From the NCBI RefSeq assembly GCF_002387895.1, contig NZ_DGLI01000039.1, positions 1 through 29,894 of the forward strand: DNA of 29,894 bases, written 5' to 3'. Shown here in pieces: positions 16,167 through 23,555 of the stretch (positions are counted from its first letter, which is position 1; each line of letters starts with the position of its first letter). The notes below the pieces were generated by a model. The model made no database searches. It saw only the letters and a list, made by a program, of their open reading frames with translations, and had not been told where the DNA came from. Origin of the DNA: Clostridium sp. UBA4548 (lineage in GTDB: Bacteria; Bacillota; Clostridia; Clostridiales; Clostridiaceae). The position numbers and the translations under genes are program-made.

Positions 16167-16622
16167 TTATTGATTATCCTTATTTAACTCCTTATATACT
16201 TGTTGCTGAACTCTTCCAAATGAGATTTCCTTATTTTCTCCACCTAAGGTTAAAAAACTTTTTGCCAAATCTTCAACGGTAGTCTCTAATACATTCATAA
16301 ATTGGTCATAGGCAAAATTAAATTTAGGATCATTTTCATCTTGTCCAAAGACGGAATATAGAAGTTGCTCAATCATTTGATCCATTCCCCATAGTTTCAA
16401 ATGCAGTAGCTCATGTATAATCAATGCTTCTAAATTAGTTTGCTTTGGATTGTAATTATTTATCATTAATATGGCTTTTCTGTCTGTCACATCTATTTTA
16501 ATATCGCCAGTCTTACGCCACTCCGTATTAACAACCTCATATTTTATATCCCAGTCTCTTAGTCTTAAAACATCTTGCCATTTTCTTAAATAAGTTTCTA
16601 TTAATTCTTCATCAAATTTCAT
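16167..16622 (-). CDS. HExxH putative zinc metalloprotease-like protein
   Basis: The 151-residue cytosolic protein carries HELLHLKLWGMD (His70, Glu71, His74) after a beta-rich N-terminal half, with a helical C-terminal half. The layout resembles minimal SprT-like or ImmA-like zinc proteases, but the third ligand is not obvious; Glu or Asp residues in the YDQFMNVLETTVEDLA helix are candidates. GAGGGGGAG precedes the ATG at 16622; a TTG at 16640 falls inside that ribosome binding site and is not the start. The cut GrpB remnant lies directly downstream. Substrate unknown. Confidence 0.75.
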   Translation of the reverse strand: MKFDEELIETYLRKWQDVLRLRDWDIKYEVVNTEWRKTGDIKIDVTDRKAILMINNYNPKQTNLEALIIHELLHLKLWGMDQMIEQLLYSVFGQDENDPKFNFAYDQFMNVLETTVEDLAKSFLTLGGENKEISFGRVQQQVYKELNKDNQ

Positions 16623-16729
16623 AAATACTCTCCCCCTCAATTTACATATTTTAATAAGTCTCTTTAATATTTTTTTATTTATATAGCCTAAAGATTATTG
16701 TAAATTGTTTTTTGCTTCATAAAAAAAGC

Positions 16730-17395
16730 TTATTTTTTTCTTAATAACAACTTGAAATGCCTTGAAAACTTATTTGTATTATCAATGTCATAGTATTCTA
16801 TTTCTTCAACAGGTATTTTTACAAATTCATAGTCTGAGAAATACTTCTTTATATCTTCTATATCAACATAGAAGTGAGGAACATTTCTTTCGGTATCATG
16901 TTCATCTCTCAAAATTGTATTTTCATCAACTCTTACATATTTATCAGCATTATCATATGTTGTTGAATTCTTTGAGTTTAAAGTTATAAATAACTCTCCA
17001 TTTCTTTTAAGTGTACGAGTAATTTCTTTTAGTGATTTTATAAATCCTTCTGTATCTGTGTGGTAAATTACATTATAAGCCATAATACAGTGAAAGGTTT
17101 CATCAGAAAAAGGTAACTTAAGCATATCGCTGTGCTCTATTTGAATTTCCATCTGTTCTTCCTTAGCCCAACTTTTCAAGTGGCTAATTCCACTCTTTGA
17201 TAAGTCAATTGCACTTACTTCAAATCCTCGCCTTGCAAAATATATAGAATGTCTTCCTAATCCACATCCCAAATCTAGAAATTTACTATATCCTTTTAAC
17301 TTCCAACTTTCAGCTAAAAAACTTGCTTCAGTGGTTGGCATTAACCAATAATCTATTTTATTTTTATCCCAATCCCATGCTCTTGATTTAATCAT
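16730..17395 (-). CDS. Class I SAM-dependent methyltransferase
   Basis: The 221-residue protein has motif I FLDLGCGLGRHS (39-50), a strand-2 acidic residue in SAIDLSKSG, DMLKLPFSDETFHCIM as motif II/IV, and AYNVIYHTD after it. The LGCGLGRHSIYFAR form is common in TehB-like and thiopurine-type small methyltransferases. The closing strands (SRHFKLLLRKK) complete the fold. GGGGGA precedes the ATG by 3-4 nt. It is flanked by an exonuclease and an HExxH protein. Substrate unknown. Confidence 0.88.
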   Translation of the reverse strand: MIKSRAWDWDKNKIDYWLMPTTEASFLAESWKLKGYSKFLDLGCGLGRHSIYFARRGFEVSAIDLSKSGISHLKSWAKEEQMEIQIEHSDMLKLPFSDETFHCIMAYNVIYHTDTEGFIKSLKEITRTLKRNGELFITLNSKNSTTYDNADKYVRVDENTILRDEHDTERNVPHFYVDIEDIKKYFSDYEFVKIPVEEIEYYDIDNTNKFSRHFKLLLRKK

Positions 17396-17464
17396 AGTTC
17401 CCCCATATCATTTAATAAACTTAACTTGTTTCAATTTAACATATACATTGCTTTAACTGTATTT

Positions 17465-18112
17465 TTAACAAGTGCAATCGAACAAACTAACCTGTACTGA
17501 TTGATTGTACTTTGTCTTTATCTCAGCAATCTTTAGTAACTCCTCTAAGTAAACTATTTCTTTTTTCTTCTTCTGCACCTCTAATAATCCTAAGAATACC
17601 TGGGCAGTTAGTATGCAATCCGCCAAGGCTCTATGCCTATTCTCAGGTATTTCTAAGTTTAAAGCCTGAGCTAAGGTATCTAGTTTATAATTTGTTAAAT
17701 CAGGTAATACATATTTCCCAAGCAAGATAGTATCCATTATAGGGGTTTTAGCAATAGCATCATACTTTTCTGTATGATGAGATAAGATACTAGCTTCATA
17801 CTTTGCATTTTGAGCTATAAATACATAATCCTTTTTTCCGCATGAATTATTGACCTTTCTCATAACCTCATCTATGCAGGGCTTTCCTATCAAATCTCTG
17901 TCTTTAATTCCAGTTTGAATTATACCACGCTCTGTAAGATGACATCCTTCAGGAGGTTGTATAAGCCAACTTATAGAAGCCTTTTCATCTATGCTAAAGC
18001 CCTGTACTCTTTGTATACCTAATTCAATTGGCTCTGGAGAACGCCCCTTTGGAGTTACGGTTTCAAAATCTATTACCAAGAACTCTGTATCTTTTAATAA
18101 TTTGTTATCCAT
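17465..18112 (-). CDS. DnaQ-like 3'-5' exonuclease (DEDDh family)
   Basis: The 215-residue protein shows Exo I as VIDFETVT (Asp15, Glu17), Exo II as IAQNAKYEASIL and Exo III as HRALADCILTAQVF with the DEDDh His and Asp. In Exo II the usual Asp of the HNAxFD pattern is Glu, a conservative swap. The C-terminal helix (EVQKKKKEIVYLEELLKIAE) is extra. It may proofread or degrade DNA or RNA; it is smaller than PolC and lacks a polymerase domain. I prefer the ATG at 18112, next to AAGG. A GTG at 18142 is the alternative. It lies 36-40 nt downstream of a methyltransferase and may share its transcript. Confidence 0.85.
   Translation of the reverse strand: MDNKLLKDTEFLVIDFETVTPKGRSPEPIELGIQRVQGFSIDEKASISWLIQPPEGCHLTERGIIQTGIKDRDLIGKPCIDEVMRKVNNSCGKKDYVFIAQNAKYEASILSHHTEKYDAIAKTPIMDTILLGKYVLPDLTNYKLDTLAQALNLEIPENRHRALADCILTAQVFLGLLEVQKKKKEIVYLEELLKIAEIKTKYNQSVQVSLFDCTC
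17541..17564 (+). repeat. 24-nt exact repeat, coding copy
   Basis: This is the partner of 15129-15152, here within the codons for KEIVYLEE of the DnaQ-like exonuclease. Confidence 0.7.
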
Positions 18113-18147
18113 AATCCTTATTATTCCTTTCAGTTCTTTCACACTTT

Positions 18148-18930
18148 CTAGCTTCTCTCAGGTTTTTGTGCAAGAAATAATTCTACTGTATCCTTAATAA
18201 TTATTTCATTTCCTGATTCCTCAATTGCTGATTTTACCCTCTGAAAAAGCTGGGATTTTATTGATTCTTCTAAAGCTATATGATTCGAATAAGTGTTTAG
18301 TAATTCTATGTATTCAACCCCAGTCATTTTTCTTATATTATGATATAGCTTAAACTCAGCATTAATAAATCCATATTGCTCTATTTTGCTTATACTTGAA
18401 TACCTTGGTCTATCTTGGTTATTGGATGCTTCAATATTCCATTGTGGTAAAAGCTCCTTATAAATAACTTGAATTTTTTTATGTACTGGATTATTCTCGT
18501 GATTTGGTGATGGTTTATTCCAAAATAAAGCAATTGTGCCACCACTTTTTATTACTTTATATGCCTTTTTATATCCAAACTCTTCTGGTATCCAATGAAA
18601 AGCAGTAGCAGAATATAACATATCAAACGTATCATCCTCACAGCCATAATCTTCAAAAGCACATTGAATAACATTAAAGTTGTCATAAACTTTAAACTTT
18701 TCTCTTGTATAAGTGGCAAGGTTTTCCCCTAGTTCAACAGCTGTTATCTTACAATTTGCCTTTAAAAAAGGTTCTGTTGCTTGACCTGTTCCGCAGCCTA
18801 TTTCTACAAGTGATTTGCCTTTAGTTATTTTTCCATATTCCATTATATCTTTGTATATTTCCGTCCCATAATTTGGGCGCCTCTTTTCATAATTTAAGAC
18901 TGCCTCATCAAAGGTATATTTTAACTCCAT
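18148..18930 (-). CDS. Class I SAM-dependent methyltransferase
   Basis: The 260-residue protein has motif I LVEIGCGTGQATEPF (41-55), strand-2 Glu in TAVELGENLA, motif IV DMLYSATAFHWIP, and ALFWNKPSPN. It is a paralogue of the gene at 14260-15078: the AFHW and ALFW signatures, the N-terminal RRPNY/RPSYP segment and the overall length match. AAGGAGAGG precedes the ATG. The DnaQ-like exonuclease follows closely. It probably methylates a small molecule; the substrate is not known. Confidence 0.88.
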   Translation of the reverse strand: MELKYTFDEAVLNYEKRRPNYGTEIYKDIMEYGKITKGKSLVEIGCGTGQATEPFLKANCKITAVELGENLATYTREKFKVYDNFNVIQCAFEDYGCEDDTFDMLYSATAFHWIPEEFGYKKAYKVIKSGGTIALFWNKPSPNHENNPVHKKIQVIYKELLPQWNIEASNNQDRPRYSSISKIEQYGFINAEFKLYHNIRKMTGVEYIELLNTYSNHIALEESIKSQLFQRVKSAIEESGNEIIIKDTVELFLAQKPERS

Positions 18931-19002
18931 ATAATCCTCTCCTTCACAATAAATTCCAGTATTTTGTCCACATAAGAAATTTATAAATTCCTCTATTTAT
19001 CT

Positions 19003-19914
19003 TTAGTCTACCTTTAAGGATGTTACTATTGGAAGTACATGGCGACCATTCCACCTATCCCCTAGTCCTAGCTCCCCTGGAGAAACATTCTGGTAATGTC
19101 CATTAATACCTTCAATATTAATACCACCCTTTTCAGTAATTGTGACAATAGCATATAGCCCATCTTTATATAGAACTAAATCTTTTATAAAGGGATACTG
19201 CTGTTGAATTTCATCTGAATAAGAAAAATGCTCATATTCAGGTCCAACCCATATATAAGACATTGAATTAAGCCCAAAATAATAGGTTTGTCCAATTTTC
19301 TCAAGAGAATCTCCATGGTCATGTCCATTAATACATAAAAGTATCTTTTTTCCTGTATCATTTATCCTATTAATTAAGGCTGTTACTTCAGCCCTATTAT
19401 TTACTCCTCTTTTAGCAAACTGATTTTCAAAACTATGATGGGAGAAAATCACATAATAATCACTATTATCAGTCAATTCATTTTCTAACCATTTTACTTG
19501 ATCCTCAGGAAGAACTGGATAAGCATTTTTTGTTTTGTCATAATTTCTCTTATTATATGGCTCATATCCTTTATCATTTTTTATAAAACAGGTATCTAAT
19601 ACAATAAATTTAATATTGCCCTTTTTAAAGGAGTAGTAACTACTGTCAAGATTTAAAAACCTCATCACTTCGCCTCTTTGAACCTCATCAGAATCATGAT
19701 TACCAATGACATGATAAACAGGTTTTCCAATATCTAAAAGCATATGGAGTAAAATTTCATTTTCCTCTTTTGGTACGCAAAAATCTCCAAGTTGAATAAC
19801 AAAATTCAGCTGTTGATCTTTTACCTTAGTTATAAAGTTTTGAAGCCTTTCAGCTCCATCATGAATATGGTCATAGTGTAAGTCAGCAAATACTGCAAAT
19901 GTAACCTTCTCCAT
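19003..19914 (-). CDS. Calcineurin-like metallophosphoesterase
   Basis: The 303-residue protein has the full set of dimetal phosphoesterase motifs: FADLHYD (Asp11, His13), LGDF (Asp44), GNHDSD (Asn72, His73), a histidine pair in IFSHHSFE and GHDHGD near the C-terminal third. Such enzymes cleave phosphomonoesters or diesters including cyclic nucleotides, phospholipid headgroups or DNA ends. There is no signal peptide, so it is cytosolic. AAGGGGTGA precedes the ATG. It is probably driven by the two-box promoter at 20060-20093, about 145 nt upstream. Confidence 0.92.
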   Translation of the reverse strand: MEKVTFAVFADLHYDHIHDGAERLQNFITKVKDQQLNFVIQLGDFCVPKEENEILLHMLLDIGKPVYHVIGNHDSDEVQRGEVMRFLNLDSSYYSFKKGNIKFIVLDTCFIKNDKGYEPYNKRNYDKTKNAYPVLPEDQVKWLENELTDNSDYYVIFSHHSFENQFAKRGVNNRAEVTALINRINDTGKKILLCINGHDHGDSLEKIGQTYYFGLNSMSYIWVGPEYEHFSYSDEIQQQYPFIKDLVLYKDGLYAIVTITEKGGINIEGINGHYQNVSPGELGLGDRWNGRHVLPIVTSLKVD

Positions 19915-20059
19915 TTATTCACCCCTTTTCAAAATTTAAAAACATTTATTGTTTTATCACTATTTAAGCCACGAAATTATGAATAAATGAACCCTTCTAC
20001 CTGATTTTCATTGCTAAGTTTTCTCTATTAAAAATTTTATTATACACCAATGTATATTT

Positions 20060-20093
20060 ATTTTACCATATTATTACTTGAAATTTATACCAT
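20060..20093 (-). promoter_or_regulatory. Two-box promoter-like motif, copy 1 (phosphoesterase)
   Basis: On minus it reads ATGGTATAA (20093-20085), 15 nt, then ATGGTAAAAT (20069-20060). The second box is an extended -10 of the TGnTAAAAT kind. The same motif with exactly the same 34-nt footprint recurs at 24517-24550 and 25782-25815. Confidence 0.6.
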
Positions 20094-20163
20094 TAACTTC
20101 TTATATAAATCTTAAATATTTTTGTTAACTATAATTGCACCTATGAAATTGGGTGCTATTGCA

Positions 20164-20194
20164 AAAGTCTGTAGGAGCTTAACCTACAGACTTT
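20164..20194. terminator. Terminator downstream of the Ntn amidase gene
   Basis: A perfect 12-bp stem, AAAGTCTGTAGG with CCTACAGACTTT, surrounds a 7-nt loop, about 77 nt past the amidase stop. Its minus tail is TTTTGC and its plus tail ATTTTTAT, so it could act in both directions. Confidence 0.75.
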
Positions 20195-20270
20195 ATTTTT
20201 ATAAAATTTACATGTTGTATTTATCCTTTATGCTATCAAGTCATAATAATTTTATGATTTATTCAGTATC

Positions 20271-21278
20271 TTAATACCTCTTCATTTTCTCAAAGATGAT
20301 GGGACGTGATAACTTTCCAAGACAGATTGGTACATTACTATATTTATAACTAGGATTTTCCCAAAGGCCTGCTGTTGCAATCTGGCTATTATCATAAGTT
20401 TTAAAAAAATATTCACAGGTATTCGTATTTATAAAAGCTACATACTTAGTATAATCACAGGTATCTCTCTCAGATATTACAATACCTCTTGGTATAGAAA
20501 CACTCTCCATAACATGGAAGCATGCATTTATAGCCTCAATACTATTTCTTGGCATTTCAATATGAGTCTTTTGATATGCAGTTCTTACAAATCGTTCTGG
20601 TGATGTATACCCTCCAGGTAGCATCATGGTTCCTGAACCCTGCCCAAAGGGCTTCAATTTAACATTTCCCCAATTGGTCTCATGAGTCTGTCTTGGAGAA
20701 ACATCCATGTAATTTCTTAAATTTGTCATATGCCATCCAAAATTAGGGCTGTTTGCCATAACGCCTATTGGATTTTGTAGTAACTTCATACCTGCCCCTG
20801 TTTGCTCCATAACAACACACTTTCCACTTTTATCTGTAGCAATCCAATGTAATGGTGCAATTGTTTTTGTTACAGGGTCTGGTAAACCAACTAAATAAAT
20901 CTCCTTAAGCATTTCCTCTAGATCCTCTACTGAGCTGCAGTTTCCTAAGATAAAATGAAGAAAATCCAAAGCTGCCATTGGTTCCCTTTCTGTATGTTTT
21001 AATTGAGTATCGTATTTGGCATATCCAGCAAAATATAGTGCTGCTGCTGCAAAGCCTCTTTCATTTACCCCATCAAAAAATCCAAGTATTCCATCAGTCT
21101 CCTGACCTATTCCTATAAAGCTGTAGGAATCACAAATTTCGTTCATGTTTAAGGCATTATTCCACATATAATTCTTAGGTACAATATATAACTGAGGCTC
21201 AATAGGATATGAAAAATCCATAGTTCTTCCGAAAAAGTTTTCCTTTTGTTTGGATTGTAATGTAATTGCTGTACACAT
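20271..21278 (-). CDS. Choloylglycine hydrolase/penicillin V acylase-type Ntn amidase
   Basis: The 335-residue protein begins Met-Cys, so the nucleophile Cys2 is exposed by removal of Met as in the cholylglycine hydrolase family (Ntn fold, linear C-N amide hydrolases). Supporting residues are Arg18 and Asp21 in FGRTMDF, an Asn in FDGVNERGFAAAALYF, and Asn176 in VMANSPNFGWH. A conserved Arg is likely in SPERFVRTAY. Members hydrolyse conjugated bile salts, penicillin V or acyl-homoserine lactones. The sequence alone does not choose, and no signal peptide is present. GGAGGA precedes the ATG. Its terminator is at 20164-20194. A widely spaced ATGCAAC/GTTGCAT pair lies upstream. Confidence 0.9.
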   Translation of the reverse strand: MCTAITLQSKQKENFFGRTMDFSYPIEPQLYIVPKNYMWNNALNMNEICDSYSFIGIGQETDGILGFFDGVNERGFAAAALYFAGYAKYDTQLKHTEREPMAALDFLHFILGNCSSVEDLEEMLKEIYLVGLPDPVTKTIAPLHWIATDKSGKCVVMEQTGAGMKLLQNPIGVMANSPNFGWHMTNLRNYMDVSPRQTHETNWGNVKLKPFGQGSGTMMLPGGYTSPERFVRTAYQKTHIEMPRNSIEAINACFHVMESVSIPRGIVISERDTCDYTKYVAFINTNTCEYFFKTYDNSQIATAGLWENPSYKYSNVPICLGKLSRPIIFEKMKRY

Positions 21279-21325
21279 ATTAATTTCCTCCTATAACTTT
21301 CAAAACTCGCTTTAATAAAGACCCT

Positions 21326-21384
21326 ATGCAACAACTAAAAAACTATCACAAGATTGATATCACTAAAATAATAAATAGTTGCAT
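21326..21384. promoter_or_regulatory. Spaced inverted repeat upstream of the amidase gene
   Basis: ATGCAAC at 21326-21332 and GTTGCAT at 21378-21384 are perfect inverse copies 45 nt apart, 48-106 nt before the amidase start codon. They could be paired operator half-sites. No direct evidence exists beyond the symmetry. Confidence 0.3.
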
Positions 21385-21440
21385 GTTTATTATTATGCTT
21401 ATTTCAACTGGAGGGTTACAGTTAAAACAGTTGTATAGAA

Positions 21441-21475
21441 AAAAGCCTGTAGACTTTTGTAGGCTCTACAGACTT
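21441..21475 (-). terminator. Terminator of the zinc-ribbon methyltransferase gene
   Basis: On minus, CTGTAGA (21471-21465) pairs with TCTACAG (21453-21447), followed by GCTTTTTTCTAT. It lies about 35 nt past the stop. Its CTACAGACTTT arm is shared with the terminator at 20164-20194. Confidence 0.65.
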
Positions 21476-21506
21476 TCATAATTTTATAAGCTTTTCATTT
21501 TCACTG

Positions 21507-22391
21507 TTATTTTATAGATTTAGCAACAACTACCCCAAACCATTCTCCCTCAAAAGGAATTAAGTCACTGTCACTTTTTTCTCCAATTGATTCTCCTATA
21601 GCTACCATTTCTGTGCTATGAAAACTCATATCATTATAGGCTTTTTTTATTCCTGTTTTTATAGTGAATTCTTCTGCCCCAACAACCTGATTCTCTTCAC
21701 AAAATTCCTTTAGCATTTTAAATCCATTGGATTCTTCCTTGATTACAATATAACTATCAAAAAATGATTGTCCTGTTTTAAGTACTCTTTTTGCTTCTTT
21801 TAACCCACCCTCTGCTAAATTTAACATATTAGCAATTCCAAAGAAAGATGTAGCTGCATCAATTGTATAATCTTTAAAAGGTAAATTGGTAGCATCACAA
21901 GCTATGTAGTTTACTTTTATTTCGGGGTTAATCCTTTTAGCTTTTAGTCTATCATATCCTAACACTACAAAACTTAAGTCTGTACATATTATTTGCACTT
22001 CACCCTTTAGTTGTTTAACCATTTCTATAAATAAGCCGCCCGTACCAGTTGCTATGTCTAATATAAACTTATTCTCATTATTATTTATATTATCAATAAT
22101 AAACTTTCCTGTCTTATCCACTAGCTGTGTTAGATTTTTAGGATTTGCCTCTGACATTCTTTTACTCAGCTCTTCCTCATCATATTTCTCAAAAGCCTCT
22201 GACCAATTATTTATAATCTCCTGTTCCACTGAACCAAAGTTTATTACACCTTCTCTAATAGCCCACTGATGTCCGTCCTTACAACTTAGGTTTCCTTCAA
22301 CAATCTCACTATTTTCTTCCTTCTCAATTGCCAAACTTAATTTTCCATTGCAGCTTGGACATTTTAATAAACTTAAAATTTCTTTATACAT
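21507..22391 (-). CDS. Methyltransferase with N-terminal zinc-ribbon (RlmA/Trm112-like)
   Basis: The 294-residue protein starts with a small metal site, LLKCPSCNGKL (Cys11, Cys14) and LSCKDGHQW (Cys37, His41), as in Trm112-like and RlmA-type N-termini. It is followed by REGVINF and a linker. The SAM domain has motif I ILDIATGTGG (110-119), strand-2 Asp in ICTDLSF, and DATNLPFKDYTIDAATSF. rRNA methyltransferases of the RlmA type carry this architecture, but many small-molecule enzymes do too. AAAGGGG and AAGGGG lie before the ATG. It has its own terminator. Confidence 0.87.
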   Translation of the reverse strand: MYKEILSLLKCPSCNGKLSLAIEKEENSEIVEGNLSCKDGHQWAIREGVINFGSVEQEIINNWSEAFEKYDEEELSKRMSEANPKNLTQLVDKTGKFIIDNINNNENKFILDIATGTGGLFIEMVKQLKGEVQIICTDLSFVVLGYDRLKAKRINPEIKVNYIACDATNLPFKDYTIDAATSFFGIANMLNLAEGGLKEAKRVLKTGQSFFDSYIVIKEESNGFKMLKEFCEENQVVGAEEFTIKTGIKKAYNDMSFHSTEMVAIGESIGEKSDSDLIPFEGEWFGVVVAKSIK

Positions 22392-22434
22392 TCCCCTTGT
22401 CCCCTTTTTTGAAAAAATTTATGTTAATTAATTA

Positions 22435-23214
22435 CTAGAAACTATGTTGTTTTACCATTGAAATTTCTTTTTCTAGCACGTCAGCAAATTTTTGAATATA
22501 AGGTCCAAGCCCTTCTAGCCATTTTATAACGTCCTTATGATCTTTATATTTATTTGGCTCTTTCCTAATATTTATAACTTTTTCCATAATCTCAATGTCT
22601 TCAATTAGATTGTTATCCAAAGCCCACTTCCCTGCTTTAGTTTTAGAAATGATTTTACCTGTCCTAAGGGTATAAATACATCTTGCAATATCTAACAGCC
22701 ATCCAGCAGAATACAAACTTTTGTCTATTTTGGTTCCAAATCTTCTTATTGTATCATAATGTTTTATCACAGCTTCTAGGATTTCTTCTTTTCTTGGATA
22801 GGTAAAATTGTGCCTTAGTTCCTTACCATATAACAAATTACCCTGTTCAATTAATTCTATCATGGAAAAAGGATCAAAGCAGTATTTATTTGTTATTTTC
22901 TCACCACTAGTCCCCCAATATACCACTATATCTGGATTATTATTAATAAATCCATTCAGTGTTAAAAATCCACCCTCAAAGGAAGTAAAGTACAAATTAT
23001 TTCTATATTCCCTGGAAAGTTCTTGTCTTAAGTTAAGCAAATCCTTTCCTTGAGTATTTGAAATTTCTGTTTTAGTTAAACATAATATATCAATATCACT
23101 CCATCCTAATTTAAAATCTTCAAGGACAACTGAACCATAAAGATATATTGATGGCTTATTTTCTGATAAAATCTCCACTATGCTATTTTTCATTATTTCA
23201 ATTGACTGCTGCAT
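22435..23214 (-). CDS. AadA-like aminoglycoside nucleotidyltransferase family protein
   Basis: The 259-residue protein has the nucleotidyltransferase signature IYLYGSVVLEDFKLGWSDID: Gly27-Ser28, with Asp40 and Asp42 as metal ligands. The C-terminal helical DUF4111-type domain is recognisable by SAGWLLDIARCIYTLRTGK and KAGKWALDNN. This two-domain layout is that of ANT(3'')/ANT(9) streptomycin/spectinomycin adenylyltransferases. Many chromosomal relatives have no proven resistance role, so activity against a drug is only a possibility. GGGGAG precedes the ATG by 8 nt. Confidence 0.85.
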   Translation of the reverse strand: MQQSIEIMKNSIVEILSENKPSIYLYGSVVLEDFKLGWSDIDILCLTKTEISNTQGKDLLNLRQELSREYRNNLYFTSFEGGFLTLNGFINNNPDIVVYWGTSGEKITNKYCFDPFSMIELIEQGNLLYGKELRHNFTYPRKEEILEAVIKHYDTIRRFGTKIDKSLYSAGWLLDIARCIYTLRTGKIISKTKAGKWALDNNLIEDIEIMEKVINIRKEPNKYKDHKDVIKWLEGLGPYIQKFADVLEKEISMVKQHSF

Positions 23215-23536
23215 TTCTAAAACTCCCCATCTTAATAGTAATTACATGAAACTAATATGTTGCTGCTAAGTTAGAAATTATAAAGGATGTAATAATAAAA
23301 ATCTTCTTATCACATCCTTTAAAATCATTTTCTTAACTTATTCCATGGCAATTTAAATACTATAGTTTAAATTACTTACTTATGTATCTTCAAAAATAAA
23401 CAGGTCCATATCCTCGTCTATTTTGAGCTATACTGCGTCTACAGAACCCTTAGATAGCCCACTATTTAAAGAAACAGTTTTCTTGTCGGCACAAGCTTGC
23501 TTGTGAGCTCAAAATATCCTTCACATCTTTGGCTTG
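23215..23536. other. Intergenic region with a hairpin and palindromic element copy 1
   Basis: This 322-nt gap holds the hairpin at 23281-23321 and most of the palindromic element at 23384-23555. No gene is seen. The nucleotidyltransferase promoter should lie in 23215-23280, but I find no convincing -35/-10 pair. Confidence 0.5.
23281..23321. terminator. Hairpin past the element, probable terminator
   Basis: TAAAGGATGT pairs with ACATCCTTTA (10 bp), with four further A/T pairs inside. The minus tail is TTTATAATTT, so termination of the upstream methyltransferase transcript is plausible but not strong. Confidence 0.5.
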
Positions 23537-23555
23537 TTATTTACTTTCAGATACC
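23384..23555 (+). repeat. Palindromic dispersed element, copy 1
   Basis: This 172-bp element matches 28246-28403 in inverse orientation, about four-fifths identical by eye apart from one insertion of about 17 nt. Its ends are inverted (GTATCT at 23384, AGATAC ending 23554), and inner arms TATTTTGAGCT (23419-23429) and AGCTCAAAATA (23506-23516) pair perfectly. The core includes GCTATACTGCGTC and ACAGAACCCTT. The insertion is itself a hairpin (CACAAGC-TT-GCTTGTG, 23490-23505). The right end covers the last codons and the TAA of the methyltransferase at 23537-24358. It has no coding capacity. It could be a MITE-like mobile element or a structured RNA element. Confidence 0.85.

Larger units (their letters stand above)
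19915..20270. other. Intergenic region: amidase terminator and phosphoesterase promoter
   Basis: This 356-nt gap holds the hairpin at 20164-20194, a second smaller hairpin GCACC/GGTGC at 20137-20156, and the two-box promoter-like motif at 20060-20093. The rest is a leader of about 145 nt without a convincing small gene. Confidence 0.5.

Noticed and set aside
20060..20093. Forespore (sigma F/G) promoter reading of the two-box motif
   Set aside because: A GTATA box is present, but the spacing and the downstream box do not fit my recollection of either consensus well; an extended -10 explains the downstream box better.
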